DNA of 64,000 nucleotides from NCBI RefSeq assembly GCF_001949145.1, contig NW_019091549.1, positions 60,001 through 124,000 on the forward strand, in the 5' to 3' direction. Origin of the DNA: Acanthaster planci (lineage: Eukaryota > Echinodermata > Asteroidea > Valvatida > Acanthasteridae). This document shows, piece by piece, positions 24,401 to 36,400 of the stretch; within the stretch, counting starts at the first letter, position 1, and every line of letters starts with the position of its first letter. The notes beneath the pieces are model-generated. The model did no database searches and was not told where the DNA came from. It was given only the letters and a program-made list of their open reading frames with translations. Both the position numbers and the translations under genes were made by a program.

Positions 24401-27400
24401 ACAGTCAGATTGCCATAATTATCTAAAAGTCCTTCAAGATGAAAAACAGATGAAATTCTCACTATTACAGTTGAAGAGGATTGACACATGAATATGACAT
24501 ATTTATCTCTTTCAGCAGCATCGGGCATTGGGAGGGCCACAGTAATGGCTAGGGTGCACATCAGCAGCACAATATGTAATTATAATATTGTGATGAGGGA
24601 ATACCCTCTGCCCCCCCCCCCGGCAGTTGAAATGACAACTGATATACCCAAGTGCGGCCAGAGGCCCATGTAAGGAAAACAGATACCGCATTTCACCGCA
24701 GTCAAAATTCCATATGACAACAATGATAATGACACAGACCGCACACAAACCCATGATGGAGAGAAGTGGGGGGTGCATCGTATGATAGCCAAAAGACCTT
24801 ATTTGCCCAATCAGAAAAATGTCACTGTGATTCCTGTCTTTTTGGAATGCACTGTAACTCTGCCCAGCTACAATGTGGCAAATACGGAACGTCCTTGCAA
24901 TGAGCCCCAAAGCTGGACCAAGAGAGGGGGCGATTTCCTTAGCAACAGGGGCCCCTTGGTGAGATCTGCACTTCCCTGGTTCATGAACGACTATGAAATG
25001 AACGTGTTCCGAGTCGCAACGCTACCAACAAAAATGAAAACTCTGTTCAACCAATGAAGGGGTGCTTCTGCTTCAGGCAAATCAACATTGGTTCTATCAT
25101 GAAAGCAGACAATGAAGTCTACTGAAGGGTCAGACTGGGCGCATGGTGGAGGGGTTACGGTTTCCCTTACCTCTGACTGTCCTGTGCTGCTCTCTGAATA
25201 GGGTTGCCATGTTCTCAAACACTTGGCGCCAGTTCTGGAAGCACTCCGGGCAAGGCTCACAATTTGGAAAAGCACCTACACAGAATGGGAGAAATTCCTT
25301 TAAAAAAACATGAACGTGTCGACCCATTTCAGGGCTTTTGTCTTTCCATAGCTTGACTTTCAAGTTGTCACATTCAGAAAATGTAGCTGCAATGTTTTAA
25401 ATGGAAATAACATAATACAGTGCACTTCAAAATCTTATTTTCATGTTACAGAAACTACATTTTTAATGGACATCAGCACCAACAAATTCAGGTTCCAGGC
25501 AGTACAGTCATCAAATAGAGAATCTAACTTTCAACTGTTAACCACTTCCTGCCGGGGCAGTTATCAATGTTGATGATGCTGGGGCGGGATATTTATCATT
25601 TTTTTTCTCTTTTCAAAATTCTTTAAAAATTCCTATCTTCATTTACTGGACAGTTACAAACATGTGGAGGACTGTCTGGTGTCCACTCTACCCGGACAGA
25701 CAAAATCTATTGATGCCTGAGTATTTATGCCTGCAGCCTTGTAAAAAGAGCCCAGATTGTGCGGTGCTATATAACTTTCTTTTGTTCACGAACCTGGCTC
25801 AGTGCACTGCTGACCTCTTTTCAATAGGGGCCAGATTAGCATGCAGCGGTGCTATGTTGCTCATCTCTGCAGTGGTGGAGAGCTTTTGTCCCCGGTGGTA
25901 ATCCACTTGTTCTAAATGCCCCAAACCGTGGTATACTGTTTCAAAACAAGGCTGGATTATTTCCATTTTTGAGAGTGAAAAAATGTCGGTAATTCCCAGC
26001 GGCCTGGTCTTTTGTTCCGAGTACGGTCTTTAGTTACAAGGCCCTGTTCCCTTCGTCTGAGTTCAGAGACCCCGGCCATGCATATAAAGCATACGTGTCT
26101 GGATCCGGAATCCCCAGCAGGCAGTGGTTAAAAAGTGGTGTCTTGAGAGTGGTCACATTTTAAAGAAGAAGATACGCCCTTCACCACTCATAGTTAGTGA
26201 TAGATCAATGTTACTGCATCAGTCAATCACCGGAGACAGTCCATTATTCTGATTAATCAGTTAACTCACTGAACTTACCAACAAAAACTTCAGTGACTAT
26301 TTCGGACCCGTCTAGGGAAGGACAGAAGAGATGGAACAGACAGTACGGACAGCAAATCAGACAGAGAGGGACACAGAGGAATACGGTTGGTGGCGAAACA
26401 GGACAAAAAAGTAATGTGCTTGTGTTAGACACATCTTCAAGAAAACACCTAAATGGGCAACAGACGATGCAAACTGGTTATCACAGGACAATTTTAATCG
26501 GATTATGACATTATTCAACAAATAACATTAACGTACTAAATAGAACCCACTCCCACAAAAATCCATATTGTAATGGAAATCCATTGCTTGGAAAGTTTAG
26601 TTTATTCCTGAAAAAAGTTGATGATCAGGAGCAATTATGCTCCACTCTCTATTCGGAGTGAATTAAATATGTTAAGTTTGCAAGATATCCTACACTAGCA
26701 GGAGTTACATACCACTAGAAAGCTTCTTCTATCCTGTCCAACAATAGTGAAATCTACAAACTCTTTTTTGTTTCCTGGTTCAGCAGTAGCAGATTGACAT
26801 GATAAACAAGGACAATACCAACAATGTCTTCCTCAGACTAACTTAAAATGAAGAGGAATCGAACGAATGCTACAAGTTTAAAAGCTAAGAAAGATGTGTT
26901 TTCCTAGCCATTGTCAACATGAATGCATCTGATTTGAAAAGGCTTTGGCATGGATCCTGTAGACACAATGTTCTCTGTCTGCGGAGTGTGACAATTTATA
27001 AACACTGCAGGGCTTTATCAAACTAGCAGCTAGGAAATTTGTGTACAATGTCTCAGCCCATTTCAGCCTGAAATCTACACTGTGGACCTTAGGCTGTTTG
27101 AATACTACAGCATGTAGAGCGTTATGAGTTAATGCACAAAACACAACATAAAATTAAGTTACATTTGGAACAAGAAGTTAGTGAAAAAAAAATACGATGA
27201 AGAACTAAAGCAAAAGAAAATATAAGTACTATGAGAACAAACTGTCTCAGAAAACAAACTGCATTTCTGTGAAGAGGAGGATAATTGCTCTGTCAAAAGC
27301 AAAACAGACGGAAGCTTGAACAATCTTTACCTTCTTCGATGCGCCCGCACCTGTTGCACGTCCGTCCAGCAATGGTCTCCATTTTGCAGCTGCACTGACC

Positions 27401-30400
27401 GGTCAAGAGGTCGCAGGTGCAGTTGCCGCTGTCTGTGCAGGTGTCCAGGGCAGTGCCCTCGAGATTACACTGGCAAGCTGTGAAGACAGAGGGGGTCAAT
27501 GCATAGAGGCATGTGCAACGTCGGGGTTCCCCGAGGGGATAAACATGAGATGATGAAGATGAGGTGGTACAAAAATTGCACGTACACTGTGAACGCAAGT
27601 TCTGCCTACCGTGACGGCAGGACTTACAAACAAGTCTACCAGGACATACATGTACATGGCATGGGTGTCTCAAAGAAAGGGGATAAGGGGTAGGGAACGT
27701 GATCCCTCCCACTCTAAAAAAGAAAGTTTTGAAATGAAAAAAATCATTTACACACACACAAAAAAAGAAATAATACAGAAAAAAGGAAAGAGGATGAAAA
27801 TAACTGATTTGCTTGAAAATATATCTTGGAGTTGACCCCTTTCGCTATTGTCAATTAAAGTTTGCTACCGCTGAGTATGATACAGTGCTGCTGACTAAAT
27901 TAAGTCCACTACTCACGTATGCATTCTTGGTCTAGGTTCCAGTATCCCTGCTGGCACTGGTCACACTTCTGACCGGTGACCCGAGGCTTGCACTCACACT
28001 GACCTGTCAACTGGTGCAAAATTGTTGATCAAAAACACAAACACTTCTTCAGAAAGCACAACAACTGAAATGACAAAAATGTACATTTCATCATCAGCCC
28101 ATTCCCATTTAGGCATTTAATAGTAAACACATTTTACAATTCCAACAGATGAAGTGGTGCTTTAGGTTTTTCAGAGAAAAAGAAATGTCTTCTAAGAAAG
28201 AACCGTACAGTCAATAATTTTGCCAAGGAATCTACTATCCTTAATCTTTATATCCCGTCCATGTTTAAAAGAGGCATGTTGCAATAAATTCTAGTACCTA
28301 AGTACCGGAAAAGCTAAATATTAAATACATAATGTTCTGTGATTTACAACTTTATAATTATGATGGTTGGTACTCAAGAAATGGCACAAAGATTAGGCCT
28401 ATACAGAGCAGCAGGGTAACTAGGGTGAAATTTTTGGGGGGGAGGGGCAGTGGGGGTGTTCACCTTTACCCAAGGGAGCACTGAAAGCAAATAAACTGTG
28501 GGTTGTACACTGGTTGTGTGCATATAAAATTTCCAACAAGGGTACACATTGGGAGGGGGATACAGATGTTTATGGGGGGAGGGCGACATGTCCCTTGTAA
28601 TACTGGCCTACGTACAGGCGCTCCCAGATCAAAAGCCCAAAATGTCCCACAACAGACTGCTGCAAATGAACAAGCAGAGGATTGTTGTGTGAGAGTCCAT
28701 ACCAGATTGCACTGCGTCTGCTGATTCGCTGTCGCCACCGGATGGCAGTCGCATGATGTACAGCCAGCGCCGCTGGCAAAGCCCCACGTGTTGGCAGCGC
28801 ACTGCGTGCACCGGTCCCCGACCACATTGGGGTAGCAGGAACACATGCCGATGTCTTGGCTGCAGTTGCCAAAGCCGCCGAGCGGATCGCAGTCACAAGC
28901 TGGACAGACATAATGCGTAGAATATGGGTGCACAACAGAAGACAGGAACAAACATGTCAACCTTAATTTTGCCATATTTATGCAAAGACAAAACAGAGAA
29001 GTCATGAGTATGAACGATTCTTGGCTGCACAAGCCTTTTTATAGTTTGTTTTACTATTTACACACATGGTAAATGGAAACAAAGAAATCAGTTGATAAGG
29101 CCCGTGTAGAGCAACTGAATGTGTGCAGACTATAAATCGGAGTTGCAATTGAGTCAGTCACATGTCAATCACAAGTTACTCTGCAAGTTGACACATAACT
29201 TAATTCACAGATCAGGTCCGAACTGAAGAGGTGAACACAGTTCATTTGGATACAATGCAAACACGAAGACAATACATTCAAATAGAAATCAGTCAGACGT
29301 GCTCAACACATCCTTCGCCAAAATGTGCTTGAATCTGCATGTGCACGCAGTGAGTTCCCATCAAAGAAACATCTTTGCTATGCAAAAACATGCCCTCTTT
29401 CATTCCTGCTTGGAGCAGATAGGAGATATGATGTCCAACATACAAATAATGTGCCAATGGTATCGGAAAATGGAGACTGACAAAATCAGGGAGCTTGTTG
29501 GCTGGATGTCCTAGGGGATTATCCAAAAGTTTGGCAGATAAAACAAACCAATGATTGCAACCAAAGCTCTCGCCGTTCTGCGTTGACAGGCACTTGGCCT
29601 TGAAGGGACTAGCAAGAAATGCAAGTTCAGTACCTTGGCAGTTGTCGATGGTCCCCCAGAAGCCAAAGTCACAGACATCGCAGGTGTGGCCGGTGGTGTT
29701 ACCCGTGCAGTTGAGGCACTCGCCGGTGACAGTGTTGCACTGGCCAGGGCTGAGGTTGCAGGAGCACGGTACACACCGACCGCTGTTGGTCTGTTACAAC
29801 AGAAAAATAATGAGGTCAACATCATTTTATTCACCAAGATCATATCGTAATCTGATACCATCAGGAAAATATGTCAATATTAAAAATATTTCATGAAATA
29901 ATGTGCATCATCACCAGAGATAATATCTTCACAGAATTATTTATTACGTTTTCTAACCCTCCTCCAATAATGTAACCCACAAGTTTTAAACGTATGACTT
30001 TTGATGACAGAAGTTTCCATCTCAAAGTTTATAAGAAAAATGTCGCTCAGTGTTTTCCAGGAGTCCCTGCCAAAAAAAATTTGCAAGCTTGAGACTCTGG
30101 TAGTCAAATTAAATTCAGACTACCAAGAGAGACCTTGGGTTCAAGTCTGGCAAGCCCATGACGAAGTACATCTAAGGTTATTCGGGAACAAATCTGTAAA
30201 TGCACAAGATCTCCTATCAAGCATGGCCATGTGCTAACTCACACAGGTTTTTTGGTCTTGGGTGACCTTGCTTTTTGAAATTCCAAACAGGGTCCTTCAA
30301 GTGAGTTTGCAAATTTTTATTTATGTCTATTCTTATAAACATCATGTCCTAAAGGGTAAGTATTCTATAGTAAATCAGGAAATTTCCCGGACAATTGCCA

Positions 30401-33400
30401 CATGTGTTTTTGTTAAGATTAGTAACTACCACAAGCTTTAGCATTTTAGGTCTTGCTGCTTCCTCTTGATTTCATTTTTCTCCCGTACTTTGTTCTATCT
30501 GTTTCATATTTCTAAACTCGAAAAATTCATAATTATCACATTGATAAGACCCCAGAGAGAGGAGAAAATTGTTAAAAACAAGTGTGCTACTATTTAACAA
30601 TAGCAAGAAAATTAATAACAACTTAAATCACGGAAAAAAGAGGATTTATTTTGACTAGCCATGTTTTACATTCTTTGATCCTAAAGCAAGTGGTCTCTGT
30701 AAACATAACACAGAGGTTACAAAAAACAAAATGAAAATGAGTATTTTTGCAAGTTGCAGACACTCACCAAAGAGTCGGTCGGCATGCCGTAATATCCAGT
30801 TACACACATCTGGCAATAGTCCCCACCGTGTCCCTCTGCACAGCTGATGCAGACACCGTTGTCGTCACAGACTGGGGCGAAGGAGTTTACACTGCCGGTG
30901 GGTCCGGGGCACCTACAGGGCTGGCAGTCTCCTATGAGGGAAAGCAAGAGGAGGAAGGGAATATAATTAAGGAGTCAAGGCAAAGACTCCATAAAGCCTT
31001 GATGCACAGTGCCAAAAACAGGGTGCTGTGCACGGCTGTTGCCAGGATAAGTTGAACTGACAAGGTGTGAGCCAAACTTTGCTGAAAAATTGTGAAACAC
31101 AAAAATGCCCCGCAAAATATTTCTTTTGTGAGTTTGTGAAGTTACGAAAAGAACCAGTGGATTTTCTAAAATAGACACATCTGATCACTGGCATCACTGT
31201 TCAATAATGACCTGTCTTGAGAATTGATCAATGACTCCTGGATGATGGGTGCCTAGATGCTGATTATTTGAATATTTGGATCTTTGATCACTTGTTGAAA
31301 ATTCATTTTCAAAATCAAATATTCAAAGAGAGAAAGTCCATGAAATAAACAATCTATTTGATTACAAAGTTGCATTCCATAATTAATGGCTTTATAAGTA
31401 AAGTTTAAAGGAGCCGAGTACACATGCCCAACAGTACGCCAATACATTATTTTCATTTCAATTTTGTGTATTTTGGTATATTTTGGAATTTGGTACAATC
31501 GAATAGTCATAGTCAAAAGAATAGTCAAATATTCAAATATTCTAAACAATTGGGCTTTACTGATTGGTTATTTACTTGTGATATCTTGCAATGAGTTCAC
31601 AACATCTTAATCAAGAGTTACCAACTGACATACGGTGCAGAAAAAGACAAATAAACAGGCATGCAACTTGGACTTTGACAAAAAAGAGGAAATTCCAATC
31701 TTTGCAAGACTTTGTACAATGTTTTTAAATTTTCAATGGCATGAGTGTGAAGTGAAAAGCGAGGAAATCAGCTGAACTAAGAAAAGCTGCATTCCTGAAT
31801 AAAAGAAAGTACCTGGAGTGCCATTAGTGGCATTGCCAAAGTAACCATCCAAGCACAGCTGACAGAATTCCCCGCCCGTGTTGTCCCGGCAGCCCTGGCA
31901 CACCCCGGAGTCTGGGTCACAGGGGAGGTCGCTGTGGCCATTGCATTCACAGGGCACACAGTCGGAGAAGGGGCCCAAGTCCAGGGAGGCTCGTTTGTAG
32001 CCCGGGGCACAGCTCTCGCAGAACAATCCCTGTGAGCGTGCAAGGCACAGGTGCATGGAATGAAATTTGGCATTTGTTTATGTGTACCCATGCGTTTAAC
32101 ACATACTCTACTGGAGACGTCATATTCCATAAGTTACAAGTGTCAAAGTACATGTGATAAAATGGTGGCACTCATGCTACAAGTTGTCAGGACACAGTGA
32201 GTATTTCCATAAATACTAGTTATAAAGGACCCATGAACACAAACAGGTGGCATCAGTGGTCCCAGCAAATTATTAGCAGACATAATCAGAAACATTTTGA
32301 GAATGTTTTTAATCGGGTAGTTGAACATTATGTGGCCAAAGCAACTGTTTATAATTTTCAAACAATCTGCCATGCTTGACAGTACAGCCATAGAGTGCAA
32401 GGGCTGGTGAGGCTGGTGGAGTGCTTATTTTCCAGAGTCCAAGGGAATTTTTACTTTAATCTCAGCTTCCGCTTCGTCAATGGCTTCAGCTAAAGCTCCT
32501 GATCAGTTTCAAACATCCGTGAGAACCAAATCTTGGCTTCGTGTTGGATGAATCAAATTGGGGCTGCACTGAGCTTGATTAATAAAATTGAAGCTCAAAG
32601 TCCAGAAAAAGATGAGCTGACTGAGATATGGAAACAGCCTAAATGCCTTGCCCTGTTTTATAAATGCACATCACCCACAGATTTGGACTCTTGATAGGAA
32701 CAAGTAAAACTCGACTGTCAATTTTACTGCACTTTACAAACATTTCACTTCTGTTTTCGTCCTAATTTTTAATGTTCCAAATAAAGCTATAGATTTAGGT
32801 TTAAAATTTAACCAATTCCTGCCGGGGACTCCGGAATCGGAGACGTATGGTTTATATGCGTGGCCGGGCTCTCCGAACTTGGACAAAGGAAACNNNNNNN
32901 NNNNNNNNNNNNNNTAATCCAGCCTTGTTTTGAAACCGTACACCAGGGTTGGGGCATTGAGAGCCAGTGGATTACCACCGGGGACAAAAGCACTCCACCA
33001 CCGCAGCGATGAGCCACACAGCACCGCTGCACACTAATCTGGCCCCTATAGAAAAGAGGTCAGCAGTGCACTGAGCCAGGTTCGCGAACAAAAGACAGTT
33101 ATACCGCACAATCTGGGCTCTGTTTACAAGGCTGCAGGCCTGGCTGAAATACTCGGGCATCAATGAAGGTCACCTGTCAACTTAGAGTATTGCCTAAAGA
33201 TTACTTCATGCGGCTATAAACGACCATTAAATGAAATGATGAATTTTTGAAGGATTTTGAAAAGGAAAAAATAATAGTCATGCCGGCCCAGCATCATCAA
33301 CATTGACAAATGCCCCGGCATGACGTGGTTAATGTTATGTTAGAATTGCATTCTGAAAAAGTAACCCTCTTATCCATTAACCCAATTTTGGGACGATGTT

Positions 33401-36400
33401 TGAGGGATATACTTTCATGAGTTATCCACACACAAATCTGACACTCACATCAAGTGTGGCATACTTTAAGTCACATTTTTTCTCGAGTTCCTTAGAGTAG
33501 ATTCAATTGTCCTGTTCACAGCTTACCATGTACTCAGCAGGGCAGGTGCAATTCTCCACAAAGTTGGCAGAGTCCCCTGTTATTGAACCGTCCCCCTGTG
33601 TGGCATAGTCCAGCATGACACTGTACAGGAACACTGACTCCCCGGGCAGCTGTGCAGAACAAACAGTAATGCAATGTGAGCTTTCTTCAACTTCACCGAG
33701 TTTTCTTGACTACACCTAAACGAAGGAATGTCCACTTCGGTAGATAACAGAAACAAGTGTGGCTTTGCGTATGTTTCGGGTTCCCTGCTAAAATGCTCTA
33801 CATCAACCCTTCTCTTCATTGTCAATAAGGAGATACCTCTACATGGGGGGGTAGATAACTCAATGGATGACTCAAAGCTGAGATACAGCACACAGTGAGC
33901 AACTGAGGAATTTCGGGAGGTGCGCTAATAGTGAATATCGGTGATAGATAGGGTAGCGAGACAAGTTGAAGCCAACACATCAAAATGAAGCTACCACTCA
34001 GTGGCACCTTCCAAAAAGGGAAATCAGATGAAAACCTCCATTATTCTGTATTTTGTACTAATGAAGTGGACAGGTATGTTTTGGCTTACCGCATTGTATT
34101 TGGCCCTGATGCGGATGGACTGGATACCGGTTAATATCCTGATCATGTATTCGGCAGTTGGCTGGTCCCCTTGCAGGCTGCCCTTGCGCCAGTAATTCTC
34201 ATGCAGCTTGAACTGAAGAGTTAGTCATTATGCATTAATATGTGAGAGTTAAGCTTTATTCAGAGTTGTAATGTCAATTGCAAGCCAGTCAAAAATAAGT
34301 TAGAAAGTAACCAACAGCTTTGACACAATCAATTTGAAAAATATTTCCAGCAGGGTCCCTTTGTAGAAGAGAAAGAAGAAGTATAACCAGAAGTGAGATG
34401 ACAAAATGTTGATCAATATCAATCAATTTTCAGCATCAGCTAACCCTCACCTGGTACTCTGTCTCATTCATATCTGTATTGGGTGCATAAGGAAGCGCAG
34501 CAACCAGTGTCTCATTCGCATAAATGCCATCGATGAAGACATCCCCGGCGGGATTGACAAAGGGGCCCTGGTCAGTCGACTGGCTGAGGAAGAAGGTCAA
34601 GGACTGGCCGTAGGCAGTCCTGAAGTCACCGTGGAAGATGGCAGGCGAGGCAAAGAAGAAATCCGTGGCGTTGGTTGGTGCAATGAGTTCAAGAATCAAT
34701 CTGAAATAAAATGTCAAGTAAAAATTGGGTTTAAACTTAAACGTGAATTAAAGTTATATCCAGAGGGTAAATGTTAGTTAGATATTTGAAGGATAAAAAA
34801 ATTTGAATTTTTATTTTTTTTATGTTGTGCCAAGCTTGTATTAGCCTCTGTAACTCCAAACTGTGCCAAAGTTTGTTTGGCCGATTAAAGTTTTTGATGC
34901 ATCATTCCATCACAGTCTTGCAAATACTTGAAGTAAAGATGAACAATTTCAGTACAGTCAATTCTAAATTAAAAGCAGAAGTTTTCCCTGTACTTTGTTA
35001 CTAATTAAAATGCACTTACCAAAGCAAATCTGAGATTTTCTAACAATTTTCTCAAACCCCCAGAATTTAGCCAAAAGAATGTCCATCACATCATACAATG
35101 GATGATGAGATCATTTATGATCAAAGATACAACAAATCATACCAATAACTGCCAGGTATGTATCTGTGGATGACCCTTTCTGTATTATAAGGCAAGAAAG
35201 CAACAGTGAAAAGAGGATTACCTGGGATTGGAAATATCCAGAATAGGCACCTCATTCAGCTCAACAATTGCCCCACTGCCGGTCACCCCAGTCCAACGGG
35301 GGTCCACTGCCCCAGAGTTCAGCAGCGACCAACTGCTGGCGATCTGGGCCCGGAACCAGGACGAGGCAGTGGTGCACTGCGCACTGTGTGAGGAGCAGTA
35401 GCAGCCGGCACAGCCGCGCTCGCTCCAGGGCCCAAAGCCGTAGAAACCTGCAAGCATGAACATGGAGGTCAACTCAACATAATGTAACAATACCAAGGCT
35501 TGCAGTAAGCACCGTGTTTCCCTTTTGTGAGTGACTGGGGCTCAGTGAAAAAGCGTTAAAGTTCACCAGTTCTTTTCAGAACCCCACTCAATTGCAAAAC
35601 CTTTGTCTTACTACAGAGTTTATCATCCATCCAAACCTTCAAATCATATTTGAGTGTGATGCGACCTGCTTTGGAAGAGTTAAGTGATGTAAAACACAAC
35701 ACCTATACTGATAGACAAGGTCTGATATCATATAGAAGCTTATGTAAGTTTGTAAAGATCGGCCCACTTATGAACAGTGTACTCCTTTCCTCACCAGAGA
35801 TAATGATATGATACACAAGTGTACCAATAGACTGCAATTTTGGCCACAATTTTCCAGTCTTAGAGGACTATGAAACAAAAACAAGAGTCCTCTTTATGGA
35901 ACTTGATCTGCCTTCAGAAGTTGAAGTTGAAAGATGAAGTCCTCGGTTCTCCCCATGAATCGGACCTTTGAAAAAAGTTTGAGGCTCAAAATGTCTAGGA
36001 GATGCAGTTACCAATATTTTACACTGCTCTTGGCAATACCCACAATGCATTACCTTCTTTGCATACTTGGCATTTGTCTCCCATGGTGCCCTCCCTGCAC
36101 AAGCAGTTGCCTGCGTCATCGCAGCCACTCTGAGCACTCCCCACAGGATCACACCCGCAGAAGGTGCAGCCGTCTGTTGTCAGCTGGTAATAACTGTGGT
36201 AGTGAGATACCCAAAAAAAACAACCTTAGTTCTCTTTGAGATGCTTTCTTCCTCCATGGCCATGGTTTCAAATCCCTGTCAGGGTAGACCTCTCTGGGTT
36301 TTCATTCTATCGCTGAATAACCTCATTCTTCCCCTAAATTTCTCGTCTGGGATTTTCCACATCATCTTCGGTAACAGCAACTCACTTTGTCTTCTTCATC

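Larger units (their letters stand above)
15483..25275 (-). other. Laminin chain: coiled coil (exons 26-34, residues about 1505-2086)
   Basis: About 580 residues of Ala/Gln/Glu/Leu-rich heptad sequence follow CPECFQNW: exons 24431-24280, 23822-23597, 22911-22505 (the longest, 407 nt), 20660-20380, 19741-19600, 18608-18432, 16593-16431 and 15619-15483. Only two Cys occur after the start of the rod: one in exon 32 (AQCFSARR) and the penultimate residue of the protein (LQCN then TAG). A penultimate Cys is the beta-chain pattern; it pairs with a gamma-chain Cys. Vertebrate and fly beta rods are interrupted by a Cys-rich knob, and no such cluster is visible here. Confidence 0.88.
25171..32029 (-). 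other. Laminin chain: second half of LE10 and LE modules 11-16 (exons 20-26)
   Basis: Exons 32029-31813, 30931-30768, 29790-29634, 28899-28703, 28010-27917, 27477-27331 and 25275-25171. The order of modules follows the last six of beta chains: [13 protein letters not shown] (LE11), [17 protein letters not shown] (LE12), [17 protein letters not shown] (LE13), [14 protein letters not shown] (LE14), [15 protein letters not shown] (LE15), and [13 protein letters not shown] ending [14 protein letters not shown] (LE16). The final CPECFQNW is the Cys pair that links chains at the top of the coiled coil. LE13 is short and lacks the insert seen in gamma1 that binds nidogen, as expected for a beta-type chain. 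Confidence 0.9.

Noticed and set aside
26280-26510. Short plus-strand frame rich in Gln, Arg and Gly
   Set aside because: No splice sites in register with the laminin gene and no homology; the flanking LE16 joins correctly without it.
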